From Prochlorococcus sp. AG-436-K22 (GTDB lineage: Bacteria > Cyanobacteriota > Cyanobacteriia > PCC-6307 > Cyanobiaceae), in contig QCPK01000004.1 of assembly GCA_003212555.1 (NCBI GenBank), positions 1 through 64,000 on the forward strand: a DNA stretch of 64,000 nucleotides. Reading direction: 5' to 3'. The notes beneath the pieces were generated by a model. It saw only the letters and a list, made by a program, of their open reading frames with translations, was not told where the DNA came from and did not search any database. Within the stretch, counting starts at the first letter, position 1; each line of letters opens with the position of its first letter. Below are positions 9,701-19,663 of this stretch, one piece after another. Made by a program: the position numbers and the translations under genes.

Positions 9701-10352
9701 AAAGGGACTCGACTATCTTAAAGGTCAGTTAAATGCCTTACAGGACAGAATAGAATCATTAGAACCTGTAAATATGTTGGCTTTAGATGAACTTGAAAAC
9801 TTGGAAGGCCGTTTAAGGGATTTAGTTAACAGGCTAGAAGTCTTAACAGAAGAACGTTCAGAATTATTATTACGTGTTGAAACTGTCTCAACTCTCCGTC
9901 AAGAGGCTTTTATGGAGGCTTTTGAAGCTGTTGATGGTCATTTTCGAGAAATCTTTGCGAGTCTTTCAGATGGTGATGGTCATCTCCAATTAGAAAATGT
10001 TGAGGATCCTTTAGAAGGTGGCCTTACTTTGGTGGCTCACCCGAAAGGCAAAGCTGTTAGAAGGTTGGCTGCAATGTCAGGAGGAGAAAAATCTTTAACA
10101 GCTTTAAGCTTTTTGTTTGCATTACAGCGTTTTAGGCCTTCTCCTTTTTATGCCTTAGATGAAGTTGATAGCTTTCTTGATGGAGTTAATGTAGAAAGGC
10201 TTTCTTCTTTGATTGCTAGACAATCAGATGATGCTCAGTTTATGGTGGTAAGCCATCGTCGTCCCATGATTGGTGCTGCGACTCGTACTATTGGTGTTAC
10301 TCAAGCTAGGGGTTCTAATACCCAGGTAATTGGTTTGCCTTTGGCAGCTTGA
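6753..10352 (+). CDS. smc: Chromosome segregation protein SMC
   Basis: Walker A GPNGSGKSN, coiled coils, hinge, LSGGEKSLTALSFLFALQ-type signature, YALDEVDSFLD Walker B. Confidence 0.95.
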   Translation: MVYINQVGLTNFKSFGGSMTIPLEEGFTVVTGPNGSGKSNILDGILFCLGLATSRGMRAERLPDLVNSAVLRAGKSAETVVSVRFDLEGWQPDSAEEGLDIPQEGPWIKSGQKDWTVTRRLRVMPGGSYSSSYTADGENCNLQQLQIQLRRLRIDPEGSNVVMQGDVTRVVSMSNKDRRGLIDELAGVALFDNRIQQARLKLDDVNDRQERCRIVEQELLASKQRLEKDCEKARLYKQLKDEMQFVKKQESVLVFETAKQDFEKLNLRQKKLIEKEFHDSEKLEKSEVIINQLDHNLKVLQVEVKDLGEDKLIAIQGEIAGLDSQSRELDRQAIQHKADGEKLKEKSDNLKILQSGIKQDTLHKTSKNLIKDIENASKNLKNAQIAVDISRRRLTDIAGRSGDYLEEYQERNNTRQQIQTKLKPIQQEQQELQGKLLQIDERLAELRIDHDRDLLDNQKLNKELEGIEIDWQSILKEISIEQKEIDQLLSQLSIQQRTRLRLENDQTRIEKDIARLESRRETLQESRGTGALRLLLESGLEGIHGLVANLGEVDNQHKLALEVAAGARISQIVLDNDLIAAKAIDLLKKRKAGRLTFLPLNKIKNPAGTSKIVFQRPFEEKNYHGFIAKAIDLIKFEPIYTEVFRYVFGETLVFNDLGSARSHLGAFRSVTLAGELIEKSGAMTGGSFLARSSSLGFGSSNDNDEIEPLRERLLEIGATLISCKKEESSLSHLLDVGRPKLKVLEKRHASLEAQRAAFKRSHSPFIDRQNEKSNRLNCLNKARKEHQTRLDLLAEEITPFIGQLERLDAKEKAPLSISSNQNIKQLQKDLQLAEEALEKAKDGRDSLINEKRNEDLALERLVGQQESLKDEEERLQDAINLLTQQHKKWRNENQSLKIQREKLDIQKKQLENTFGEKRRERDKAELELSTKRQEFQDLSWKLERLREDVQSLKEELRSSAIRIEELEKLLPEPLPDIPEELREKGLDYLKGQLNALQDRIESLEPVNMLALDELENLEGRLRDLVNRLEVLTEERSELLLRVETVSTLRQEAFMEAFEAVDGHFREIFASLSDGDGHLQLENVEDPLEGGLTLVAHPKGKAVRRLAAMSGGEKSLTALSFLFALQRFRPSPFYALDEVDSFLDGVNVERLSSLIARQSDDAQFMVVSHRRPMIGAATRTIGVTQARGSNTQVIGLPLAA

Positions 10353-10413
10353 AATCTATCTAAGCTAGTTATGAGTCAAAATGATTCGAATAGTTCAAAT
10401 CTAAATCTCTAGT

Positions 10414-11481
10414 TTGACCAACACTCAATTCCCAAACGATTTAGGTGAAGCAGTACCCAGTGAAAGACTCTGGCTTAGATCAGAGTTGATGGGAACGCAA
10501 GTCATTACTCGTGACACTGGACGCCGCTTAGGCGTTGTTGGAGAGGTTGTGGTTGATATAGACAGGCGTGAAGTGATAGCACTTGGTTTGCGTGACAATC
10601 CTTTAACTCGCTTTTTACCTGGGTTACCTAAATGGATGGTTTTGGATCAGATTCGTCAAGTTGGAGACGTTATCCTTGTTGACTCAATTGACTCTTTGAG
10701 TGAGGAATTTAATCCCGATAGATATAGCAAGCTCATTAATTGTCAGGTAATTACTGAATCTGGCGAACAATTAGGAAGAGTTTTAGGGTTTTCATTTGAT
10801 ATTGAGACTGGGGAACTGATTAGTTTAGTAACTGGAGCTGTTGGAGTCCCTCTTTTAGGTGAGGGAGTATTGAGTACGTGGGAGATTCCTGTTAATGAAA
10901 TTGTTAGTAGCGGTACAGATCGGATTATTGTTTATGAAGGTGCTGAAGAAAAGCTGAAACAATTGAGTAGTGGATTACTAGAGAAAATAGGAGTTGGTGG
11001 CTCAGCTTGGGATGAGAGAGAAAATGAACGTTATAGGGTGAATTTAGTACCGGTTGAAAATCAATTGATCTCAGGTGAAGAAGTTGAACAAACTCAAAGA
11101 ACTCTTACTGCTTCATCAGAGTCAGTATTTAATCCTGAAGAAGAAGAATTGGAGTATGTGGAATTAGAAGATAGAAGTAAATTTAATGATAAGAAATCAC
11201 GCTATTTAGAAGAAGTTCAACCTTCCAGACAATCTAATTTTGAGAATTTATATCGAGAAGAATATGAGGATCGTCTAGAAGATAACTTTGCCCCTAATCA
11301 AATTCCTGCAAAACAAGAAGATTTTGTCCCAGTTAATCGTTCAAACTCCAGGAAGTCAATTACGAATTTAGATGACCCTTTAGATGTTGAACCCATTAAT
11401 ATTGATAAATCTAAGAAGGAAGCTAAAGATGAGAATGAGAAAGAATCTTTATATTCAGAAGAAATTGAGGATCCATGGTAA
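10414..11481 (+). CDS. PRC-barrel domain protein with acidic disordered C-terminus
   Basis: Two PRC-barrel-like repeats (GTQVITRDTGRRLGVVGEVVVDIDRREVIAL; NCQVITESGEQLGRVLGFSFDIETGELISL). Confidence 0.75.
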   Translation: MTNTQFPNDLGEAVPSERLWLRSELMGTQVITRDTGRRLGVVGEVVVDIDRREVIALGLRDNPLTRFLPGLPKWMVLDQIRQVGDVILVDSIDSLSEEFNPDRYSKLINCQVITESGEQLGRVLGFSFDIETGELISLVTGAVGVPLLGEGVLSTWEIPVNEIVSSGTDRIIVYEGAEEKLKQLSSGLLEKIGVGGSAWDERENERYRVNLVPVENQLISGEEVEQTQRTLTASSESVFNPEEEELEYVELEDRSKFNDKKSRYLEEVQPSRQSNFENLYREEYEDRLEDNFAPNQIPAKQEDFVPVNRSNSRKSITNLDDPLDVEPINIDKSKKEAKDENEKESLYSEEIEDPW

Positions 11482-11516
11482 AAGTTTCAAGCTTTAAGTT
11501 AAGGGTAGAATCTTCT

Positions 11517-12809
11517 TTAATTAATCATATTTATTAAATCTATAATTTCTTTTACCATTAATTTAATGGCACCTGGTTTACCTCTTAATGACCTGAGGTC
11601 TTCCCTTTGACCTTCTAATCTATTAGGGGAGTTTAACCAATCATTTGCTTCACTTGCAATATCCTTAGGAGTAATATTTCCAATTCTTTCAGGAACAACC
11701 ATTCTATTAGCAGTTATATTTGGCCATGCCATGAATTTCTTCCCTCGCATTCTCCACAAACCTATTAATAAGCCTAAAAAATACTTCAAAATTGGTAATC
11801 TTGCAATTATGCCCAAAAATCCATCCCAAGCTTCCATAACAGTTAAGTGCTGAGTAGGAACTACTACAATCATTGGCACACCTAGTGATCCTAACTCTGA
11901 TGTATTGGCACCAATTGTTGTTATTGCTAAGTCACATTGACTTATGAAACTATATGCAGGATACGTTTCTATTAAATGTAATTTTGTTCCAGATTCTGTA
12001 ATTAATCTTCTCCAAGGATATTTTTTATTAGGTAATTCTATCTGCTTAATTTTAGAATTATATTTTCTTGCAATTACATTCTTTGAGCTACTAAAATAAC
12101 AAATTTCTTTAATATTTGTTGTTGGAGCAAGTGGGATTAAAAAATTATACTCTGGATTTTTTTGTGATAAAAGATCAGCAACTTCGAGGAAAAAAGGTAT
12201 GCCAATTGATAGTTTTGCTTTTTTAGATCCAGGTAATATTGCAACCCACTTTCCTTGTGGAAGAGGAGCTAAACCTTTAGCTTCCTTTTGTATATCTGCC
12301 ATTAAATCACCAACGACAATACAGCGCTTTTTTAACTTCTTGGGCAATATTTTTCTTACTTGTGGGGACATTGCAGCAATTCGATCATTCCAAAATGGCC
12401 ATCTTGTTATCCATTCCGAATAAGTAATATTTTTGTATTTCAATCTTGCTGCTAGCAGTACACTCCAGAATTGGTCTCCCCCTAAAAACACAACAATTCC
12501 TTCTTTTGGCCAATATCCATATTTTTTGGGATTGATTAATACTTTCCAAAAGTGTTTAGCTGCGATGACTTTCTCAAATAGCTTCCAGGAAGTAGCTACT
12601 TCTTTTTCATTTCCCGTTGCATTTGGGCATGGCACTAATACTAATCTGAGGCTAATTAAGGCATTGGGTTCATAAGGTCGGAGTGATAAAGATCTATGCA
12701 AGTCTTCTGCAATGGGCTTAACCCATGTAGTTAATTCTCCTGGTCCATTTGAAATAAATACAACTGTGAGACCAGGTTCAGAAGTTGTAATAGTTGATAT
12801 TGAATTCAA
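11517..12809 (-). CDS. LpxB-like (lipid-A-disaccharide synthase-related) cyanobacterial protein
   Basis: VFISNGPGELTTWVKPI, AILPGSKKAK, AITTIGANTSELGSLGVPMIVVVPTQ. Confidence 0.75.
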   Translation of the reverse strand: MNSISTITTSEPGLTVVFISNGPGELTTWVKPIAEDLHRSLSLRPYEPNALISLRLVLVPCPNATGNEKEVATSWKLFEKVIAAKHFWKVLINPKKYGYWPKEGIVVFLGGDQFWSVLLAARLKYKNITYSEWITRWPFWNDRIAAMSPQVRKILPKKLKKRCIVVGDLMADIQKEAKGLAPLPQGKWVAILPGSKKAKLSIGIPFFLEVADLLSQKNPEYNFLIPLAPTTNIKEICYFSSSKNVIARKYNSKIKQIELPNKKYPWRRLITESGTKLHLIETYPAYSFISQCDLAITTIGANTSELGSLGVPMIVVVPTQHLTVMEAWDGFLGIIARLPILKYFLGLLIGLWRMRGKKFMAWPNITANRMVVPERIGNITPKDIASEANDWLNSPNRLEGQREDLRSLRGKPGAIKLMVKEIIDLINMIN

Positions 12810-12821
12810 GGTTTTAACCTA

Positions 12822-12903
12822 TGCGGATGGCGAGATTTGAACTCGCAAGGCCGAAGCCACACGCTCCTTAGACGTGCGTGTCTACCAATTCCACCACATC
12901 CGC
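12822..12903 (-). tRNA. tRNA-Leu, anticodon read as AAG
   Basis: GCGGATG/CATCCGC acceptor stem, anticodon arm CACGT-CTAAGGA-GCGTG, long variable arm (TGGCTTCGGCCT), T-arm GCGAGTTCAAATCTCGC; CCA not encoded. Confidence 0.9.
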
Positions 12904-13012
12904 AGTTGAAACAAAGTTGTTAACTAAGTCAAAGATGATCATATACGGTATCCCTTCGTTAAGGATGGGTCGAAGCACTGATACGATTCCTTTATATCAT
13001 TCAAGATCTTGA

Positions 13013-14359
13013 GTGTCTCTAGGCAAAGTACTAATTGCTAATCGAGGCGAGATTGCCTTACGAATACTCCGTAGTTGTAGGGAGTTAGGTATTGCAACAG
13101 TTGCGGTCTATAGCACTACTGATCGTAATGCATTACATGTTCAACTAGCTGATGAAGCTGTTTGTGTAGGTGATTCACCTAGTAATAAAAGCTATTTAAA
13201 TGTTCCAAATATTATTGCTGCAGCTACATCTAGACGGGTAGATGCGATTCATCCGGGGTATGGATTTTTAGCGGAAAATGATCGATTTGCTGAAATTTGC
13301 AAAGATCATGGAATTGTTTTTATTGGTCCATCGCCACATGCAATTAGATCTATGGGAGATAAAGCGACAGCGAAATCAACGATGATGAAGGTTGGAGTAC
13401 CCACTGTCCCTGGCAGTCAAGGTCTATTATCAAGTTGTGAGGAAGCCGCATCTCTCGCAAGTGAAATGGGATACCCAGTAATGATAAAGGCTACTGCTGG
13501 AGGCGGTGGAAGGGGTATGAGATTAGTTAATAGCGCAGATACTATTGAGGAGCTTTTTAAGGCTGCTCAGGGTGAATCAGAAGCTGCATTTGGAAATGGC
13601 GGCTTGTATATGGAGAAGTTTATTGATAAGCCTCGTCATGTTGAAGTTCAAATCTTGGCGGATAGTTTAGGTAATGTGGTGCATTTAGGCGAAAGAGATT
13701 GTTCGATCCAGCGTAGGCATCAGAAATTATTGGAGGAATCACCAAGTCCCGCTTTAGATAAGGAGTTGAGGCTTCGAATGGGTCAGGCAGCTGTCTCAGC
13801 AGCAAAAAGTATCAATTATGAAGGAGCTGGAACGGTCGAATTTCTTCTTGATCGATCAGGAAATTTTTATTTTATGGAAATGAATACTCGTATCCAGGTT
13901 GAACATCCAGTCACTGAAATGGTGACAGGAATTGATTTAGTAGCTGAGCAATTACGAATTGCTGGTGGAGGGTCGATTTCCTTTACTCAAGATCAAATTC
14001 ACTTAAATGGTCATTCAATTGAATGCAGAATTAATGCAGAGGACTCATCTCATAATTTTAGACCTTCTCCTGGAAGAATTACTGGTTGGCTTCCTCCTGG
14101 AGGTCCAGGAGTAAGAGTTGATAGTCATGTTTATACCGGTTATGACATTCCTCCTTTCTATGATTCTTTAATCGGCAAAGTAATTGTTTGGGGAAATGAT
14201 CGTGAAACAGCTTTAAAGAGAATGAGGAGAGCCTTAAATGAATGTGCTGTCACTGGAATACCAACGACAATTGACTTTCACTTGAAATTATTGGATCGAG
14301 GAGAATTTATTAGGGGCGATGTTCATACAAAGTTTGTAGAGCAGGAGATGCTTGAATGA
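13013..14359 (+). CDS. accC: Acetyl-CoA carboxylase, biotin carboxylase subunit
   Basis: [56 protein letters not shown]. Confidence 0.97.
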   Translation: MSLGKVLIANRGEIALRILRSCRELGIATVAVYSTTDRNALHVQLADEAVCVGDSPSNKSYLNVPNIIAAATSRRVDAIHPGYGFLAENDRFAEICKDHGIVFIGPSPHAIRSMGDKATAKSTMMKVGVPTVPGSQGLLSSCEEAASLASEMGYPVMIKATAGGGGRGMRLVNSADTIEELFKAAQGESEAAFGNGGLYMEKFIDKPRHVEVQILADSLGNVVHLGERDCSIQRRHQKLLEESPSPALDKELRLRMGQAAVSAAKSINYEGAGTVEFLLDRSGNFYFMEMNTRIQVEHPVTEMVTGIDLVAEQLRIAGGGSISFTQDQIHLNGHSIECRINAEDSSHNFRPSPGRITGWLPPGGPGVRVDSHVYTGYDIPPFYDSLIGKVIVWGNDRETALKRMRRALNECAVTGIPTTIDFHLKLLDRGEFIRGDVHTKFVEQEMLE

Positions 14360-14372
14360 TCATCTATTGAGT

Positions 14373-14693
14373 TCATTTTTGAGATAAGACTTGAATTAAT
14401 ATTTGTGAAAGGATTCCTTGAGGGCCTACTATCAACTCCCTTGCAAGACTAATGAGTCCAAACCAAATTACTGGAGTGATGTCCACTCCTCCAATTGGGG
14501 CAATCAGTCTTCTACTAATAGATAAAAAGACTTCTGTTGGTAGATAAATCAAAAGCCCAAAACCATAGTCAATCTTCACCTGTGGATACCAGGTAAGAAC
14601 AATTCTCATTAAGAAGGCTAATGACCAGACTGCTAACAGTAAGCTGGCTGAAAAATGAATTGCTGGGAGTGCTTTTATCAAAATTGGCGTCAC
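14373..14693 (-). CDS. YggT family (Ycf19-like) membrane protein
   Basis: LMRIVLTWYPQVK...LPTEVFLSISRRLIAPIGGVDITPVIWFGLISLARELI. Confidence 0.8.
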   Translation of the reverse strand: MTPILIKALPAIHFSASLLLAVWSLAFLMRIVLTWYPQVKIDYGFGLLIYLPTEVFLSISRRLIAPIGGVDITPVIWFGLISLARELIVGPQGILSQILIQVLSQK

Positions 14694-14779
14694 AAAGCTC
14701 TAAGCATCTGTACATCTATCGTATAAAAATGCTTTTACTTCGTAGGATTGTTAAGCTTTTGCTTTTATAAAGAGCTGTA

Positions 14780-14956
14780 ATGGCTTTTACTTTGTCAAAC
14801 CTCCTTTTCAGTGCTGCCGTTTCTAGTCAGGCTGCTACTAACTCAGCTATTGGCATGATTGGTAGTTTTCTTGCTGCTGCAGCATTAATTGTTGTTCCTG
14901 CAGCATCTTTCTTGATTTGGGTGTCACAGAAAGATGCTCTTCAACGAGGACGCTAG
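14780..14956 (+). CDS. psbX: Photosystem II protein PsbX
   Basis: Own translation: [58 protein letters not shown]; immediately upstream of ycf66; not in supplied ORF track. Confidence 0.85.
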   Translation: MAFTLSNLLFSAAVSSQAATNSAIGMIGSFLAAAALIVVPAASFLIWVSQKDALQRGR

Positions 14957-15042
14957 GACTAGGCAATTCTTGCTTATTTCTTAGACTGGAGTAAACGAGT
15001 TGGATTCCTTCTCGTTTACAACTCATTTCGTGGAGCTTTACT

Positions 15043-16017
15043 TTGGTCAATGCCAGTCTGAATTGGGCCAGCATTGTGGGAATTGCCTTAGCCATTTGTG
15101 GCGGGGGTCTTTATTTCTTGCGATCATTTAAGCCAGCGCTTGCACGTGATTACGACGTATTTTTTGCTGCGATAGGACTGCTTTGCGGAGGGATACTTTT
15201 TTTCCAAGGATGGCGTTTAGACCCAATTCTTCAATTTGGTCAATTCTTGCTTGCCGGGACTACAGTTTTTTTCGCATATGAGAGTGTTCGTCTTAGAGGA
15301 ATTGCTACTGATCAAGCCAGACGTTCTTCTTATTTTGACGAGGAATTTGAATCACCTTCTCGCTCAAGTTCTGGTTTCAGATCTCGAGGAGAACAGGATT
15401 ATGATCGATTTCAAGAGTCTGAACCTATTAACCGAAGGTTTGCAGGTAGAGAAACTCTAGAAGATTATGATTCTGGGGAGGAGGATTTCTATCGCTCCAG
15501 ACGGAATTCCAGACCAGCTATCCCTGAGCAAGCTGCCAGTAGGCGAAGTAGATCTCAGAGAGATTCTTTGAAATCTGAGTCCCGAGAGTCTAGGAGGATG
15601 TCGAGATTTTCAACCTACAATAACTCTGACGATAGTAATAGAAGGTCTACTTTTGGAGATCGCAGAAGCTTGAGGCAAGAAGACAAAAGAGGAAGTAGAC
15701 CTAGACCAAATGACCAAACTTCAAGAAGATCTAATCAGAGTAGAGAATCTAGTGTGAATTTTAGAGAGAGTGCAAGAAAGTCTAGATCTTCTTCAGAACG
15801 ATATGCTCCTCCTAAAGGAGCACCTATTGAAAATAGAGCTGAGGATGCAGCCTTTTCTTCGAGGGAATCTCAGGCAGGTTCAAAAAGAGTCCCTAATTCA
15901 GAGATACCATCAGTAAGAAGTAGATCAGCTGGAAATCCAGATAGAAATTCAACCTTTCGAAGAACTAATTCATCTAATGCCAGACCTAGAGACAACACTT
16001 CTAGATTTGATGATTAA
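15043..16017 (+). CDS. ycf66: Ycf66 family protein with long Ser/Arg-rich C-terminal tail
   Basis: VNASLNWASIVGIALAICGGGLYFLRSFKPALARDYDVFFAAIGLLCGGILFFQGWRLDPILQFGQ. Confidence 0.85.
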   Translation: MVNASLNWASIVGIALAICGGGLYFLRSFKPALARDYDVFFAAIGLLCGGILFFQGWRLDPILQFGQFLLAGTTVFFAYESVRLRGIATDQARRSSYFDEEFESPSRSSSGFRSRGEQDYDRFQESEPINRRFAGRETLEDYDSGEEDFYRSRRNSRPAIPEQAASRRSRSQRDSLKSESRESRRMSRFSTYNNSDDSNRRSTFGDRRSLRQEDKRGSRPRPNDQTSRRSNQSRESSVNFRESARKSRSSSERYAPPKGAPIENRAEDAAFSSRESQAGSKRVPNSEIPSVRSRSAGNPDRNSTFRRTNSSNARPRDNTSRFDD

Positions 16018-16052
16018 GAGCTTGGTGATTGATGTCTTTTGAGCGCAAAGAT

Positions 16053-16301
16053 TTATGGAACAAAGCCAGCCCAATGGAGGAACCCTGAATGGCTAAAAAG
16101 TTCAATAAGCAAGATTGCGAGAAAACCAACCATTGCAAATCTTCCATTAACTCTCTCTGCATAACCACTCCAACCAAATGATGGAATATCTGGAGTTGTA
16201 GCACTTGGTATATTTTTTAGATCACTATTATTTTCATTGGTGCCCTCAGAGTCATCGTTAGAGGATTTAGCGTTAGTTGATTCTGAATTGTTTGAGTTCA
16301 T
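16053..16301 (-). CDS. High light-inducible protein (CAB/ELIP/HLIP superfamily) with polar N-terminal extension
   Basis: YAERVNGRFAMVGFLAILLIELFSHSGFLHWAGF. Confidence 0.9.
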   Translation of the reverse strand: MNSNNSESTNAKSSNDDSEGTNENNSDLKNIPSATTPDIPSFGWSGYAERVNGRFAMVGFLAILLIELFSHSGFLHWAGFVP

Positions 16302-16317
16302 AAAATTAAGTTAGCAT

Positions 16318-18300
16318 TTAGCTGAATTGATAGCTAGATGAAGGTTGCAGACGCCATGAACCATCTCCGCTAAGTTCTAGAACTGATTCATGGAACCCCA
16401 TAAGTGTTGGTCTATGACCAACACTTATGACTGCCAAATCTCTTTTACTTAAAAGGCTATACAAGTGTTCTTCTGTTTTTATATCTAATGCGCTTGTGGC
16501 TTCATCTAACACTACAAATCTTGGTGAATTTAAAAGTAATCTGCCAAATGCCAATCTTTGTTGCTCTCCTAAAGATAAAATTCTAGGCCAATCTTGCTTA
16601 ATGGTTAAGTCGGGGTATCGATCTATAAGTGATGAAAGATTGACTTCTTTAAGTACAGATCTGAGTTGATCATCACTAAATTTATTTTGATCAGTTGGGT
16701 AGCAAAGTTGCTCCCTTAGTGAGCCTAAAATCATATACGGCTTTTGAGGAATAAATAATAAATCTCCTGTCTTTGGTCTATAAATATTTCCCTTAATAGG
16801 TTTCCATAAACCACTAATCATTCTTAGCAATGATGTCTTGCCGCAGCCAGAAGGACCTACAACTAATAAGCTATCGTTCTGATTTATATTGATACTTAGG
16901 TTTAAAACTATTTTTTTCTTGCTGCCTGGTGGATAAAGATCCGCATCTTTAATAATAATTGAATTATTGTTAATACCTAAATTACTATCATCAACAATGA
17001 TTGTATTGCTAACCTTTTCAACTTTGGATTGAAAGCCTTCCAGACGGCTAATGCCTGCAGTAAATTTTGCTAATTCCTCAATTTGATTCACTATAAAAAA
17101 TAATGAACCTTCTACCATTCCAAATGCAAAACTTGCTTGAATGAATCTCCCATAATCAATCTCACCTGCGAAATAAGGGATTGCCATAATTAAATATGGA
17201 AAGAAATTTCCTGCATAATTTATTGAACGTCTCATGACATCTATAATCACTCTCCATATTATTAGTAGATTAAAGTTAGTAACTACTTCTGATAGTCTTC
17301 TTTGGGTCTCCGCTTTTTCAGGCTCTTCACCTGAATAAAAAGCAATTGACTCTGCATTGTCCCGGATATGAACTAAACCATATCTAAAGTCTGCTTCATA
17401 ACGTAGTTGATCATAATCAATTCTTACTAGATTTTTTCCTGCTATAATTAGTACACTAGTTGCAAAGGCTGCATAACCAAATAAGGATAAAGTTAGAGTA
17501 GTGCTGATACTCCAAAGAATTAAAATATTTAGTGAAAATGTTAGGAATGCATCGAATATTCCGAGGGTAAAAGATAAACTTTGACCTGTAAAAGCTCTTG
17601 TATCATCAGTAATCCTTTGATCAGGATTGTCTACATCTGTTTCCTCTTCATCATTTGGATTTAGAATATAATATGCCTTGTTTTTCATGTAATCAACAAT
17701 TAAACTTTTAGACAACCATTCTCTCCAAATAAGACCTAATTTGTATGTGAAAAATATTTGTGATACACGTATTGGTAGTGCAACTATAAAGCAACATGCA
17801 TATATACCTAATATTTTGTAGAAGCCAGATTCTTGTTTATCTACTAGAGCATTAGTTAGATCTCTTGCGATAAAACCGATACCTGCATTGATTCCGTTGA
17901 CAGCTAGGAGCATTAGAACAATGACTCCAAGTAAAGACCAATGCAGCCATCTTTTATTTCTAAGCTGATGCCTATAATTGAAAAAGCTTAGGCTTCCTAT
18001 AAAAAATATTCCTGAAAAAAAGAAGCCCCACCAACTTGACCAGATTGAATGAATAGTTCCTTGTACACCTCCAAAATATTTCTCTAATAGGATTGGCTGT
18101 ATATTCTCAAGAAATTGTATTAAACCTGTGATGAAAATAAGAACTATTCCACCAACACAAAATAATAGCGATATTAACAACCATATAAAGTTCCATCCAC
18201 TGCTTTGCTCAAGAGGTAAGAAAAAGGGTTGAGCTAATTTCCTTAAACTACTTAATTGATGTTTTAGTGTTCTATTATTTGAAATAGTTGTTTCTGTCAT
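16318..18300 (-). CDS. ABC transporter, fused membrane + ATPase (SbmA/BacA/YddA-like, ABC_membrane_2)
   Basis: TM N-half; GPSGCGKTSLLRMISGLW, LSLGEQQRLAFGRLLLNSPRFVVLDEATSALD. Confidence 0.8.
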   Translation of the reverse strand: MTETTISNNRTLKHQLSSLRKLAQPFFLPLEQSSGWNFIWLLISLLFCVGGIVLIFITGLIQFLENIQPILLEKYFGGVQGTIHSIWSSWWGFFFSGIFFIGSLSFFNYRHQLRNKRWLHWSLLGVIVLMLLAVNGINAGIGFIARDLTNALVDKQESGFYKILGIYACCFIVALPIRVSQIFFTYKLGLIWREWLSKSLIVDYMKNKAYYILNPNDEEETDVDNPDQRITDDTRAFTGQSLSFTLGIFDAFLTFSLNILILWSISTTLTLSLFGYAAFATSVLIIAGKNLVRIDYDQLRYEADFRYGLVHIRDNAESIAFYSGEEPEKAETQRRLSEVVTNFNLLIIWRVIIDVMRRSINYAGNFFPYLIMAIPYFAGEIDYGRFIQASFAFGMVEGSLFFIVNQIEELAKFTAGISRLEGFQSKVEKVSNTIIVDDSNLGINNNSIIIKDADLYPPGSKKKIVLNLSININQNDSLLVVGPSGCGKTSLLRMISGLWKPIKGNIYRPKTGDLLFIPQKPYMILGSLREQLCYPTDQNKFSDDQLRSVLKEVNLSSLIDRYPDLTIKQDWPRILSLGEQQRLAFGRLLLNSPRFVVLDEATSALDIKTEEHLYSLLSKRDLAVISVGHRPTLMGFHESVLELSGDGSWRLQPSSSYQFS

Positions 18301-18525
18301 AGCAATAGCAATATGATAAGTTCTGATAAATGCAAGGTTAAAAAGCTAACTAGTTTGAGTCTATTATTAATCATTAGGAATTTTTTGGAAAAATTGCATA
18401 TTTTGATCAAAGCTCATGTTTTTCATACTAACTCTCATGATGCTTTTCAGTAAAAAAGATACTATCAAATGATATATTTTCGTGAACTAAATTTTAACTA
18501 TATCTTTTGAAGCCTTTTGATCCAA

Positions 18526-18867
18526 TTATCCAGGTGGCCAGTCTAATTTTCTACCTCCAATGATATGCAGATGAAGGTGGAACACTGTTTGTCCTGCTTC
18601 TTCTCCTGTATTAATGACTGTACGCCAGCTAGCCAAGCCCTGCTGGCCAGCAATTTTTGAAGAGATTAGGAGAAGATGACCAAGTAATTCTTTATCTTCC
18701 TGATTTGCATCTTTAAGACTCTTAATGGGCTTTTTAGGTATTACAAGTATATGAATTGGTGCTTGTGGCTGAATATCCCGAAATGCCAGACAAACTGAAT
18801 CGTTATAAACTTCATCACAAGGTATTTCTCCTTTAATAATTCGACTAAAAATTGTTTCCTCAGTCAT
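18526..18867 (-). CDS. HIT family hydrolase
   Basis: TVFHLHLHIIGGRKLDWPPG histidine triad. Confidence 0.95.
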   Translation of the reverse strand: MTEETIFSRIIKGEIPCDEVYNDSVCLAFRDIQPQAPIHILVIPKKPIKSLKDANQEDKELLGHLLLISSKIAGQQGLASWRTVINTGEEAGQTVFHLHLHIIGGRKLDWPPG

Positions 18868-18993
18868 AATTTATTGAAGCTTCTTAGTTAACATTAGACA
18901 TGAGGATTCCATCACATGACAAGCTATTATTTATTATACTCGTTTATTAAAACATAGCTTCTTTGAAATATGCTCTAGCAATATATATAAAGA

Positions 18994-19599
18994 TCAAGAA
19001 ATAGCTAAGACGTCCTTTTTATTAAACCCATTTTCTTTTAACTCTTTTTTTAGTTCACTTTGGTCTGTGACTCTGTCAACGAAAAGTACGCCATCCAGAT
19101 GATCCATCTCATGTTGGATACATCTTGCTAGTAATCCATCTGTGCTTAGTTTTTTAGGTCTACCCATCTCATCACGAAAATTTACTTTTATCGAAGATGG
19201 CCTTATTACATTTAGATATACTCCAGGAATACTTAGGCAGCCTTCTTCATAAGTATCAATGGAGGCACTGAATTCGGTTATTTCTGGATTTATTAGAACT
19301 ATTGGCGGAGTCGTTGCATTTTCAAGATCCAAATCTATGACTAAGAGTTGCTTGTGAATACCTACTTGTGGTGCTGCTAAACCAATACCTTTAGCAGAAT
19401 ACATACTCTGAAGCATTTTCTTCACTAGATCTCTCACTGATCCATCTACTTTGCTAATTCGCTTTGCTGACTGGCGTAAAACTGAATTTCCTAGAGTATG
19501 AATCTTTAATTCAGGAGATTCAACCGGTTTTTTAGACACACTAAGAGATGTCCTCTTTTTTTCTGCGTTAAGAGCAAGTTGTGAAAAACTACGAGCCAA
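18994..19599 (-). CDS. def: Peptide deformylase
   Basis: GIGLAAPQVG, EEGCLSIPG, QHEMDHLDGVLF. Confidence 0.97.
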   Translation of the reverse strand: MARSFSQLALNAEKKRTSLSVSKKPVESPELKIHTLGNSVLRQSAKRISKVDGSVRDLVKKMLQSMYSAKGIGLAAPQVGIHKQLLVIDLDLENATTPPIVLINPEITEFSASIDTYEEGCLSIPGVYLNVIRPSSIKVNFRDEMGRPKKLSTDGLLARCIQHEMDHLDGVLFVDRVTDQSELKKELKENGFNKKDVLAIS

Positions 19600-19663
19600 G
19601 GATGTTTTTTAACTCATTTTAATGAATTGTACATTTTTTAAGAAGTATTAGATAATTTATTCT

